NCBI GenBank assembly: GCA_963668585.1
Contig: OY764869.1
Location: forward strand, 1,488,001-1,552,000
Source: Bin87 sp963668585
Lineage (GTDB): Bacteria; Chloroflexota; Dehalococcoidia; Lucifugimonadales; UBA3495
DNA length: 64,000 nt
Direction of reading: 5' to 3'
The stretch's first letter is position 1; every line of letters starts with the position of its first letter. This document shows, in pieces, positions 50,901 through 59,272 of this stretch. A model generated the notes under the pieces. That model was given only the letters and a program-made list of their open reading frames with translations, did not search any database and was not told where the DNA came from. The position numbers and the translations under genes are program-made.

Positions 50901-52883
50901 GTCGATACGCAGGATCTTGTGGCACCGTCGGAACGAAGCGACGATATCGCCGTCGTCCAGCATCTGCAGGGAGTTGACGTGGGCGTAGTCGTGGAGGACG
51001 GAGCCTGCGACGTTGCAGTCCTCGAAGCCCATGTGGTCATAGGAGTTCCACCGATAGACCTCCTCGCCTTCTGCGGTTCTGTGTTGGATCACGGAATCGC
51101 GGACGTCTTCTTCCGTGCCGTGATCTCCGACCGGCAGGAAGCTAAAGTCGCGGGTTGCCGGTTCGTAGGACATCAGCAGGTAGTCGCCATTGGGCAGAAC
51201 CAGGTAATCGTGATAGTCCGTTTCTCTCAGCGGCGCCACGGTCTGCACGGTTTCCAGGACCTCGAAATTCTGGTCCAGAACCACCATGCCCCAAGTTGGC
51301 ACCACCCGGGTACCGTACCCGTAACGCCACTCGTCACCCTCGTCAATCCGGAACCAGCGGAAGTACAGCCCGTCCTTGTATCCAAAGTCAGGGTCCCGGA
51401 TAAACCTGGGCACGCCGTTGTTGTCAATGATCAAGAGGTTTGAGTCTCCGTTCAGGTACTGCGGGAACATGATCAAGTCTTCAATGTAACCCGCTTCCAC
51501 ACGTTTCACCGTCGTTACCTCCAGCATTTCGTCCGGCGCGCAGTGGACAACGTAGGTGGTGAGGCTGCCATCGCTGGCGGTGAGCGTGATGCGGACCTTG
51601 CTATCTCCCTCAACCGACTGCGAAACGGTCGTGGCAGTTTCCGCGCCCGGGTTTTCGACCTGCGCCCCGTTCACCGCCATGCGCGCGTCCGCATCCGCTG
51701 CTGCCAGCGTCAACGACATCGTGTCGGAATTGTTGCAGCCGACGGAGTAGTGCAGCGTGGCGGAATCGAAGGCCGGCCTGAACTGCCGCCAGTTCGCGCC
51801 GCCGTTGGAATCGTCGGTGGTGACCGCCAGCGAATGCAGCAGTTTCCCGACCGCCACCTCCTTCGACGAAGCCATTGCCGACTGACCGGTTCCATGCCCG
51901 TCTTCATAACTCACGGTGGCGCGCAGGAAGTGACCGGTTTCTCCGGCGGTTGGCGTGTAGTTGGCGGCGGTCGCTCCGGAAATCGCCACCCAGTCGCTGC
52001 GGCCGTCCGAGCGTTCCCAGGTGTAGGTGGGCGTTCCAACGACGCCGTCCTCGTCGGTCAGGCTCGCCGTCACCGCTTCGCCCTGCTCAGGCCGCGTCGT
52101 GGACAGCGTCAAAATCCCGGCCTCATCCTGGTCGGTGATGGTCACCCCGACATCGAGCGTGTGGCTGTCGGCGCCGCGGCTGACCTGGACGGTGACTTTG
52201 TAGATGCCGTCCTCATCATCGTCTTCTGGATCCTCGTAGTCCGGTTGCTGCGCAAAAAGGTTTGGCGAAACTGGATCGATGTCGAAGCGCAATGCCCCGC
52301 CGGGTTCGTCAATTCTGAAATGGTCGGCGTCGTCGCCGGACAGACTCCACGTGAGGCCGTGGGCATCTTGCTCCGACGAGGCCAAGTAGGTGGCGACCCT
52401 GACCGCTGTGTTTTCCTCGTAATTCACCGTCGATGACCCGGTGAGCGAGGTCATCTCAATGACGTTCTCCAGGGTGATCACCAGGTCCGCTGAGTCGGTG
52501 TTGGCCCCGTCGCTCACCTCCACGGTGACCTGGTACGAGCCGTCGGTATCGTCATCGTCAGGGTTCTCGAAGTCTTTCGCCTCGGCGAACGCGAGCACGC
52601 CTGTTGCGCTCAGGTCGAACTTCGAGGCGTCCGCACCGCCGGATTTTGACCAGGTGAGATCGCCGGCGTCCGTATCGGAATCGGTGGCCGTCAGAGTGGT
52701 CACGCCAGTCGTGCCTTCGGAGACAGCGTAAACGTAATCGCTGGTGATTACGGGGGCTGCGGACGCATGGACGATTGCAGGTGAACTTGCGCCGGCAATG
52801 AGGACCAGGGCCAACGATGCCATGAATCCTGCCCGCCTCGTCGCGAAGCGCCACCGATCCGAGGCGTGGTCACGGATATCCAT
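47955..52883 (-). CDS. Exported cadherin-like / arylsulfotransferase / Calx-beta protein
   Basis: The 1,642-aa protein has a signal sequence (FMASLALVLIAGASSPAIVH, then ASAAP). Cadherin-like repeats (about 45-250) come first, with DADTD-type calcium residues. An immunoglobulin-like unit follows, then a long beta-propeller-like region (about 445-850: MFPQYLNGDSNLLIIDNNGV, HDYLVLPNGDYLLMSYEP, HDYAHVNSLQMLDDGDIVAS, VVWRVGP). That region is characteristic of arylsulfotransferase (ASST). Its YHDYLVLPNG and HVNSL histidines correspond to the catalytic and binding His of ASST by my memory. Three Calx-beta repeats and a Cadherin-like beta-sandwich (about 1330-1430) follow. A free C-terminal domain ends in NRVEFTVAGP. 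The start has AGGAG. If active, it would move sulfate between phenolic compounds outside the cell, but this remains inference. Confidence 0.75.
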   Translation of the reverse strand: MDIRDHASDRWRFATRRAGFMASLALVLIAGASSPAIVHASAAPVITSDYVYAVSEGTTGVTTLTATDSDTDAGDLTWSKSGGADASKFDLSATGVLAFAEAKDFENPDDDDTDGSYQVTVEVSDGANTDSADLVITLENVIEMTSLTGSSTVNYEENTAVRVATYLASSEQDAHGLTWSLSGDDADHFRIDEPGGALRFDIDPVSPNLFAQQPDYEDPEDDDEDGIYKVTVQVSRGADSHTLDVGVTITDQDEAGILTLSTTRPEQGEAVTASLTDEDGVVGTPTYTWERSDGRSDWVAISGATAANYTPTAGETGHFLRATVSYEDGHGTGQSAMASSKEVAVGKLLHSLAVTTDDSNGGANWRQFRPAFDSATLHYSVGCNNSDTMSLTLAAADADARMAVNGAQVENPGAETATTVSQSVEGDSKVRITLTASDGSLTTYVVHCAPDEMLEVTTVKRVEAGYIEDLIMFPQYLNGDSNLLIIDNNGVPRFIRDPDFGYKDGLYFRWFRIDEGDEWRYGYGTRVVPTWGMVVLDQNFEVLETVQTVAPLRETDYHDYLVLPNGDYLLMSYEPATRDFSFLPVGDHGTEEDVRDSVIQHRTAEGEEVYRWNSYDHMGFEDCNVAGSVLHDYAHVNSLQMLDDGDIVASFRRCHKILRIDPDEDTVVWRVGPTAMTDEQWETKDRGPAPFTFIGDPAGEFGGQHAAQVLPGNRLILFDNGTPILVNPWTGERNREKDIYGRGVEYAIDTEHGEAVFVRDHSLHGTRSIPAGPVGHIDLLSNGDWLVSWGDGSLIPSRDTRDEVATQVDPNTGVEKWSLKALRIRSCCRQAHKVRAISLDPVALTDVPQPLAAEFLTEESAFSYADTTDRPAVVIAFNRPVVDFTKDTPSVSVTGATIDSVDYHGEAGVAAHAYKFKLVPDGSGDITFTVLTDKICDSATGGICTADGATLATAPTAGHEIPEQVSVNFAQATYTVAEGATVEVGVTLSADPGETVSVPLTTAVQGNTSADDYSGVPSSLTFDSGETSKTLTFSATQDTIDDDNDSVAIGFGTLPSGFGAGATSETTISITDDDDGLAKVGFNAASYAVSEDSTVDVIVSLDSALTEAATIPITTTNQDGATGDDYSGIPASVTFAAGDTSATFTFNAAADSPYDDNESVLIGFGTLPDGVDLDATTETVVTITDPNPPQVKVSFGSATYTVNEDGGLWVPITLDADPQREVVIPFTRTGQNGFTDADIARIWESVTFQSGETSVNWGFRPMDDSIDDEGESVVIGLGTLPDGVSAGDIAETTVSVIDNDPSSDATLSALTLADDDGSAVSLTPAFAAATAEYSASVSYDVGSVTLTATTNHSSASVSVIQSDGATTANAATVNLDVGENLIQATVTAEDEVTTLTYTVTVSRAPAWSATLTVGVQDDTNAPPASGYSRWTRMGTVSGSDFTADGTSYCVMTVLQLADALFLNMMRSEMPTDFTLTVGDRGFLASESSKPTSGSEGRYRWALDDELDWEAEDTVLVSIVPDEDSGALPTRAAPPPAAFAHRIPDSHDGESVIAFGLSFTENPHLSFRTLRDEAFDVTNGTVTKAKRKSKGSDQNWLIDVRPDSDADVTIVLPPTTDCATSDAICTSDGRKHYNRVEFTVAGP

Positions 52884-53444
52884 TCGGGGATTCTCCTGTA
52901 TCGGCCGCAGCCCAAAAGTTCGTTATGGAAGGTCAAATACCTGGATTGAGAAGCCGCTGGGTTTCGCGGTTAATCAGGTCAAAAGCGCCTGCAGGGCTGG
53001 AGTCCCGCGGCAAGTACAGGCCGCCGTCCGTGTCACGCTTGGGTAGCAGGGCTCAGACGCGCATCCTGTTGTTGGCCATCGCGGCCCGCCCTCTGGCGTT
53101 TGCATTGGTTCCGGTGGAGTAATTGGGGGCTATCTTGATGCCACCCAATCCCTCTGGCGCGTTATATTGGGACTCGACTTCTCAGACAAGTTTGGGTGGT
53201 GGTGTTAAATGGGCTATTCCGCTACCGACTTATGCCATATATATGATTATTCAAGGTCGCTGTGTCACGTTTCACAGGGTCGCATTTTAGGATCATTGTG
53301 TGTCAATAGCGTGATACGACCGGCGGGTTACGTGCCAATTCTCGTGTAATTGCTCATGTATGTGGGTACACTCAATAAAACTTGGCTATGTGAATAATAG
53401 TGCGCCCGTTGCTCGACGGAGATAAGCAACGACGAGCAATGAAG
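52884..53444. other. Upstream region of the exported-protein gene, no gene seen
   Basis: The AT-richer part near 53200-53400 should contain promoters. I see no RNA gene or repeat of note. Confidence 0.4.
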
Positions 53445-53640
53445 GATTGAAGTTGCAGGTTGCGGTTTCGCACGCTCTGACGCTGGCGGACGGTGATGGA
53501 GAGGCGGACCTCTGATCGCGGCGGGCGGACAACATGGCGTGAGTGTAGAAGCCTCTGTCGGCACGCGCGGTGAGTGGTCCGGTGGGTTTCGGCATAGCGT
53601 ACTCGGCTCACCGTCTCGGGGAGGAATTGGGCGGCGCGTC
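53445..53640 (-). pseudogene. IS1380-family transposase fragment
   Basis: The minus strand reads, over two frames, AAQFLPETVSRVRYAETH and RADRGFYTHAMLSARR, then SITVRQRQSVRN. These match the internal IS1380 transposase segment around the catalytic RADSGFYTH motif as I remember it. The fragment is frameshifted and has no start or end. It abuts the IS701 fragment directly. Confidence 0.65.
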
Positions 53641-54184
53641 GCTCCTCCGGCACCCTCGCCGACTGGCGCCGGGCATCGTCCGAAGTCCAACCCTCCGGCA
53701 GATACCGCCGCTTATCCACCAGCGCCCTCCCCTGCGGACCGATGTAGGCAGGGAACATCCCGGCCTGACAGTTGGCCACCTTCCCCTACGTACCGCGGTA
53801 CTGCCTGAACACCCCCACCGACTTCGCACCCTGCTCGGGAAAGTCGCTGCCGTCCACCAACCACACCGCCTCCGGATTTTCCAGCCGCGACGCCAGACGA
53901 TCCTCGGGATGGCCCATCACTCCGTCATCATGACAGCGCGCCTTGGTGAGAAATCGCTGCATCGACCGGGCCGATCCGCCCATCTCCTCCGAAAGGTTGT
54001 CGGCGTTGCGCCGGTTTGGTCCCTGCGCCAACAAGCCCTGGAGATAGTGGCGGCTGCGTTCTCGCGATTCCCGGCGGCCAAACGGCGAACCGAAGCAAGC
54101 ATGAAAATCCTGAACGGCATCGTTCAGGCGCTCAGAAGCCGACGCATTCACTGCCCTGCCCTGCCACCCCAAGGCCTTCGCCAA
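53641..54184 (-). pseudogene. IS701-family transposase fragment, frameshifted
   Basis: The minus strand from ATG 54184 reads FHACFGSPFGRRESRERSRH and YLQGLLAQGPNRRNADNLSE. It continues EAVWLVDGSDFPEQGAKSVG VFRQYRGT in one frame, then NCQAGMFPAYIGPQGRALVD in another. These are the DDE-type N-terminal half of IS701 transposases, with the first Asp in WLVDGSDF. The frame breaks near 53785, and the C-terminal catalytic part is missing, replaced by an IS1380 piece. It is non-functional. Confidence 0.7.
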
Positions 54185-54371
54185 CTCTCCGATTAACCTA
54201 CCGCAGCAGCGCGCCAGCGGTGTGCAGAGAGTGTTTCCGGCTGTTGAGCGCAGCCCTCGAAGAATAGTCCGCGGCGCCGGTAAAAGCCTGGATACTTTTG
54301 CCCCTCCACAGCGGACAGAAGTGGCATCGCCATGCAGTGATTAGGCTTATAGTCACAGAATAATCATCATC

Positions 54372-55212
54372 ATGACCAATTTGCTGGTCAACTTCGAAGC
54401 CGAAATCCGCTTCGGGTTCAGGAGCCTCATCTTGGCTCTGGGAATATTCGGCCTCGTCATCTATCTCCGGGACGAATTTCTGAGCTTCCTAAACGTGGCC
54501 GACTGGCATTGGGGCACCCCCGAGTATTTTGCCTCCGTGGGCATGTCCGGAACCGTATTCACTCTGTTGCTGGCCTTCCGTACGGGACGAATCGTGAACC
54601 GTACCGACGCTGGGGAGAACCGCATCTTCGCCCTGTTCAGGAGACTGGAGCTGTTGGCAGAACGCGGCGTCGTGGATAAGGATGTGCTGCAATGCATTCT
54701 GCGGATTGACAAGCCCCAAAAACTATGCCGAGCTGAAGGCAGCCTACTCCGAAGCGCGTGGCCACATTACCGGCGTGTCGCCCTTCAATGACGCTGACCG
54801 CCAGATGCTCAACGTATCGGAATCGGACCTGGACGCGCTGGTCCGCTCCCGGCAGTCCGCCATAGTTTTGGGAGAGCTCTTCGCACTCGTCATCTTTGCC
54901 GCCATAACCGTGTTCCTGGCTATCTTCGCCCATCCCATGACCAACGTCGGTTGGGAAAGGTTCCTGATCGAACTGTTCGCCATGATGGTCTCGCCCGTGA
55001 TCGTATTCCTTCTGGTGAACGTTTGGGACCTGCACCGGGAGCGTGACGCGGGGTGGCTGGAACTCGGTCCCATCTCCAACCACTACGTGGTCCGATTCGT
55101 TGATAACGAGAGCCGTCTGGCCGACCAGTGGGTCTCCGTCAGCATCGGTGTCGCCATCGTGGCGACCTTCACCGCACTTATCGCCAACAAGTGGCTCGGT
55201 TGGTTCGGCTAA
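54372..55212 (+). pseudogene. Multi-pass membrane protein gene with a +1 frameshift
   Basis: The first frame (54372-about 54720) encodes two membrane helices (LILALGIFGLVIYLRDEFL and SVGMSGTVFTLLLAFRTG) and a charged region ending DKDVLQCILRIDKP. The second frame carries on with KNYAELKAAYSEARGH, then more helices (LFALVIFAAITVFLAIF, FAMMVSPVIVFLLVNVW and VSIGVAIVATFTALIANKW). Together they make one protein of about 280 residues with no known family. The break lies at the runs C4 (54714-54717) and A5 (54718-54722), so it may be a sequencing error rather than a true mutation. The C-terminal part is well conserved-looking. Confidence 0.65.
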
Positions 55213-55689
55213 CCGCTACGAGCGGCACGCGCTCTGCGCCCAAACCAATCGCCGTTCGCCATCGGCGCCAATCGCGTGCACGGATCGCCATCTGATGCGC
55301 CCACAGATCGAGGAGCGCTACCAGACGGGCAAGACGCCGGCGCTGTTGCCGGGCAGTTGAGGCCCATAACTCGGCAGGCGCCCCTCGAATTTACCAAGGG
55401 CGGACTTGCCCAAGGGCGTGTTTTGAGCCGAATGCCTACGCAGCGCACTTGCAGATGGTACCGGAGGCAGTACCGCGGTTCAGGGCGATGCTGCAAAACA
55501 CATATGGTGCGTCGCGCTGCCGGGCCGGTGATATTATGGGCGGCAGAGTCATTCCTATTTTCCGATTACGAGCACAGGTTATGAGTACGGGATCGTAACG
55601 TCGTCTCCGCCGGGCCAAAAAATGCAGACGAGGCCGCGTTCCCTGGGTATGTACACACTATTTCTCATTGGATCATTAGGGGTAACACT
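55213..55689. other. About 480-base spacer, no gene seen
   Basis: Short frames only. The 60 bases before the LRR gene are AT-rich and likely hold its promoter. Confidence 0.4.
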
Positions 55690-58620
55690 ATGCGGTATAT
55701 CAGAGTAGTTTTCGTTGTTCTTTTGGTAACCGGGGTTTTGGCTTTGGGTGCGAATCCCTTGACCACGTCGGCGCAGACGTTGCTTCCGGAACCCACCGTG
55801 GGTGATGGACCCAACCCGGGAGAGGTGATAGTGAGTTGGGAAGCCATACCTGAGGCAAAGTATTATCGTGTCGGGTGGATGGCCGAAACCGACTACAGCG
55901 CGGCGCTGGCGGACAATCGCGAGTGGCTGGACGCCTTCGTGTTCGTGGACGTTGAGAACAGGGGGCAGACGTCATACGCGGTGTCCCGGCTGAATCCGGG
56001 CGCGTTCCACTATTTCATCATGGGGAGAGTGGATGAGCGGTTTGGAGAGGCGCAGTGGTCGTCGTGGACAAGCGTTACCGTGCGGGCAGCCCTCTCGGCG
56101 TGTCCGGTGGGGGCTCAGGGCAGCGCGGCGATCGACCGGGTCGCACTGGAGGCGATCTATCGCGCCACCAGCGGACCGAACTGGACGAACCGAACCAACT
56201 GGCTGAGCGACCGGCCGCTGGACGATTGGCATGGGATAACCACTGACGCGAACGGGCGGGTGGTCGAACTCTCACTGCGCGATAACAATCTCAGCGGCGA
56301 GATATCGGCAGCAGTGGGGATTCTCACGGAGCTCACCCGGTTGAATTTGGGCCGCAACGGGTTGGCGGGTAGCATTCCGGCCGAGTTGGGGCAACTCGCC
56401 AATCTGGAAGAGTTGTACTTGCTGGAAAACCAGTTTTCAGGTCCAATTCCGCCCGAGCTGGGCAATCTGTCCGAAATCAGGATATTCTACCTTTACCGGA
56501 ATCAATTGACGGGAACGCTGCCGCCATCGCTGGCCAACCTGACCAACGTCGAACGGTTCTCCGTGCGCGACAACCGGTTGAACGGCCAGATTCCCCCTTG
56601 GTTGGGCGACCTTTCCAAGATGGAGTGGCTGCGCCTGGATCGGAACCAATTCACCGGGCAAATTCCCCAGAGTCTGAGCCGACTCTCCAGCGTGACGCTG
56701 CTGGTCTTGGCGGGGAACCAACTTACCGGGTCAATTCCGAGTTGGCTGGGCGACATGACCAGCTTGGAGCGACTATCTCTCAGCAATAACCGGTTGACCG
56801 GGGACATTCCCGCAGAGTTGGGGAACTTGCCCAACCTGGCGCTGATACGGTTGGCGGGCAACCAACTGACCGGCTGCATACCGGATGCATTGCAGGATGT
56901 TGCTGATACCGACTTCGCCGCCTTGGGACTGCACTTCTGCGGGGCAACGCCCGGCGCCTCGACCAGCGAACGGGATGCGTTGGTGGCGCTGTACAACGCG
57001 ACGGGCGGGCCGAACTGGACGAATCGCGCAGGCTGGTTGAGCGACCAACCACTCAACAACTGGCACGGGGTTACGACGAACAGCGATGAACAGGTGGTTG
57101 AACTCAGGCTCTTGGACAACGGGTTGGTCGGCACAATACCGCCTGAACTGGGATCGTTGTCGGAACTGGTATATCTGCAACTGAGCGAAAACCGGTTGAT
57201 GGGACCGATTCCTGATCAACTGGAGAACCTGAGCAAGTTGGACCGATTCTATCTGTGGGAGAACCAACTGACCGGGCCCATCCCCTCGTGGCTGGGCAAC
57301 CTGGGCAATCTCAGACGGTTGGCGCTCAGCCGGAACCGCTCGGACGGGACGATACCCGGCACGTTGGGCAACCTGTCCAACTTGAACCTGATCAATTTCG
57401 GCGGCAATGATTTGTCCGGTCCGATTCCACCGCAACTGCAAAACCTGCACAACCTTGAAGAATTTAACCTGTGGCAGAACAGGTTGTCAGGACCCGTTCC
57501 AACCTGGCTCAGCAATCTGGGCAATCTCACACATATCAACCTGAATGAAAACCAACTGACGGGAACGATTCCTTCTGAACTGGGAAGCCTGTCCAACCTG
57601 ACACGTCTGTCATTGGCCGACAATCAACTGACCGGGGATGTCCCCACGTCTCTGGGCAACCTTACCAACCTGGAACGCCTGCGGCTGGCGGGGAATAACC
57701 TCACCGGCTGCATTCCCAACGCATTACTGAGTGTGCAGGAAAACGACCTTCTGGGACTGGTTCTGCACACCTGCGGATCGCCGCCATCCGGATCGGACGA
57801 AGTCAGGCGGTTCGACGACTCTGAGGTTGGCTACCTGAAATGGGAGTTGGGCCCCGGAGTTCCCGACGCACATTATTCGCACGTTCGCGAGGGAGTTCTT
57901 CATCTGCACCGGTACGCCACGCCGTTGGGTCTGCCCGAGTTGCCGGATGATGCCACGGTGTATCTGTACGCTGACCGGGAGTTGATGGCGCAGACTTTGG
58001 CCCGACTGGAAAGGAGGCCCCTGGACAACGCGAGGGAATCCGTCAACAGCGGGGATTGGGGCGGACTGGCGGGCCTGGAAGACGAGGATTCGGGCTGGGT
58101 CATGATCCATCTGCATCGGGCAGCCCGACACGGCCCGCTGGCTCTGGTTGGCGTGGCCGCGCACGAACTAAGCCACGTTTACCAGTACGCGCTGCAGAAA
58201 CACGGACGATTCAGTAACACCCACTCCGAAGTGCGGGTAATTGGTCCGGCCTGGATGCAGGAGGGCGTTGCCGAATTCCACAGATGGGTAGCCCTGGCCA
58301 ATGGCGGCGAGTGGACGTACGAACAGCGGCGCGAGCATGTTCTCGACCGGGCACGCCGGGTGGATGTCACGCTCAAGGAGACAGAAACCTACGACGGGCT
58401 GCTGGCCGGCAACGATCGATTCGATCTGGCCGCGTTGGCTGCGGAACTGCTGGCGGCGGAGTCGAGTGAAGCAGCCCTCATCAAGTTCTGGACGCTGCTG
58501 GAGCCCGGCACCACGTGGCAGCAGGTATTCGAGACGTCCTTCGGGATGACTATCGACGAGTTCTACCCGCTGTTCGAGGCGCACCGGGCCAACGGCTTCC
58601 CAACGCTGGGGTTGAATTGA
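55690..58620 (+). CDS. Exported LRR protein fused to a zinc metallopeptidase-like domain
   Basis: The 976-aa protein has a signal sequence (VVFVVLLVTGVLALGANPLT, then TSAQT) and an FN3-like domain (about 40-135: VIVSWEAIPEAKYYRVGWMA). Two blocks of plant-type LRRs follow (about 145-420 and 425-690), each opening with a cap such as GPNWTNRTNWLSDRPLDDWH. The repeat is LTxLxLxxNxLTGxIPxxLG. The C-terminal about 290 residues contain HELSH (His825, Glu826, His829) and WMQEGVAEF (Glu858), the layout of gluzincin peptidases. It is a rare combination of host-like ligand-binding repeats and a protease, likely secreted. The product is complete and in frame. Targets are not known. Confidence 0.82.
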   Translation: MRYIRVVFVVLLVTGVLALGANPLTTSAQTLLPEPTVGDGPNPGEVIVSWEAIPEAKYYRVGWMAETDYSAALADNREWLDAFVFVDVENRGQTSYAVSRLNPGAFHYFIMGRVDERFGEAQWSSWTSVTVRAALSACPVGAQGSAAIDRVALEAIYRATSGPNWTNRTNWLSDRPLDDWHGITTDANGRVVELSLRDNNLSGEISAAVGILTELTRLNLGRNGLAGSIPAELGQLANLEELYLLENQFSGPIPPELGNLSEIRIFYLYRNQLTGTLPPSLANLTNVERFSVRDNRLNGQIPPWLGDLSKMEWLRLDRNQFTGQIPQSLSRLSSVTLLVLAGNQLTGSIPSWLGDMTSLERLSLSNNRLTGDIPAELGNLPNLALIRLAGNQLTGCIPDALQDVADTDFAALGLHFCGATPGASTSERDALVALYNATGGPNWTNRAGWLSDQPLNNWHGVTTNSDEQVVELRLLDNGLVGTIPPELGSLSELVYLQLSENRLMGPIPDQLENLSKLDRFYLWENQLTGPIPSWLGNLGNLRRLALSRNRSDGTIPGTLGNLSNLNLINFGGNDLSGPIPPQLQNLHNLEEFNLWQNRLSGPVPTWLSNLGNLTHINLNENQLTGTIPSELGSLSNLTRLSLADNQLTGDVPTSLGNLTNLERLRLAGNNLTGCIPNALLSVQENDLLGLVLHTCGSPPSGSDEVRRFDDSEVGYLKWELGPGVPDAHYSHVREGVLHLHRYATPLGLPELPDDATVYLYADRELMAQTLARLERRPLDNARESVNSGDWGGLAGLEDEDSGWVMIHLHRAARHGPLALVGVAAHELSHVYQYALQKHGRFSNTHSEVRVIGPAWMQEGVAEFHRWVALANGGEWTYEQRREHVLDRARRVDVTLKETETYDGLLAGNDRFDLAALAAELLAAESSEAALIKFWTLLEPGTTWQQVFETSFGMTIDEFYPLFEAHRANGFPTLGLN

Positions 58621-58651
58621 GGAGGAGGAGACAGAAGTAGAGCCCCAGGAA

Positions 58652-59218
58652 GTGGTGTAAGAGGAACCGGGTCGCAAGAAGAGAGCCACCGCGTCATCCT
58701 TATCGGAACTACAACAAACCCGATGAAGGAGGAACGCGATGGCCGAGAACAACGTGGACCTTTTGGAACTACCGCGCAAGCGTGGCATGGAGGGTGACGT
58801 GGACTCCCTGCGGGTGCTGGTGCTAGGCATCATAGCCTGCCCAGTACCCAGACACTGGGGACGCCGAGGTGTCGTCGCAGATCGGCGCCCAGTATGGGGA
58901 ACGCAACCCGGAGCGTGGCACCAACCACAACGGCTACCCCAGCCGAGATTGGGCCCCCCGGGTGGGTACGATGGAATTGCGCATTCCCAAGATTCGGGAA
59001 GGGAGTTACTTCCCCAACCTGCGGAACCGCGCCGGCGCAGCGAGAAGGCGCTGGTGATGGTGATCCAGCAGGACTACGTGGAGGGTGTTTCCACCAGGAA
59101 TGTGGACGATCTGATCAAGTCCCTGGGCTGCGACGGCATCTCGAAAAGCCAGGTGTCGCGCATCTGCCGGGACCTGGCCGGGGAGGTGTACGCGCCAGGG
59201 TGGTTTTGCCGGCCCCAC
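58652..59218 (+). pseudogene. IS256-family transposase remnant
   Basis: Behind an IS256-type tip (GTGGTGTAAGAGGAACC) an ATG at 58739 opens a frame (MAENNVDLLELPRKRGM). Later pieces in two frames match IS256 transposases: QIGAQYGERNPERGTNHNGY, VGTMELRIPKIREGSYFPNL, and VIQQDYVEGVSTRNVDDLIK with SQVSRICRDL. Internal deletion and frameshifts are evident, and the DDE catalytic half is absent. It is inactive. Its first 94 bases align with 44768-44861. Confidence 0.8.
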
Positions 59219-59272
59219 TGGGCCCGGCGATTGTGATGATTCTCTTCGCGGGGTTGTTTGTCATACTATCCC

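Noticed and set aside
54705..54730. Programmed -1 frameshift in the membrane protein gene
   Set aside because: The needed change is +1 (or -2), there is no X-XXY-YYZ heptamer in the right frame, and homopolymer error or decay explains it.
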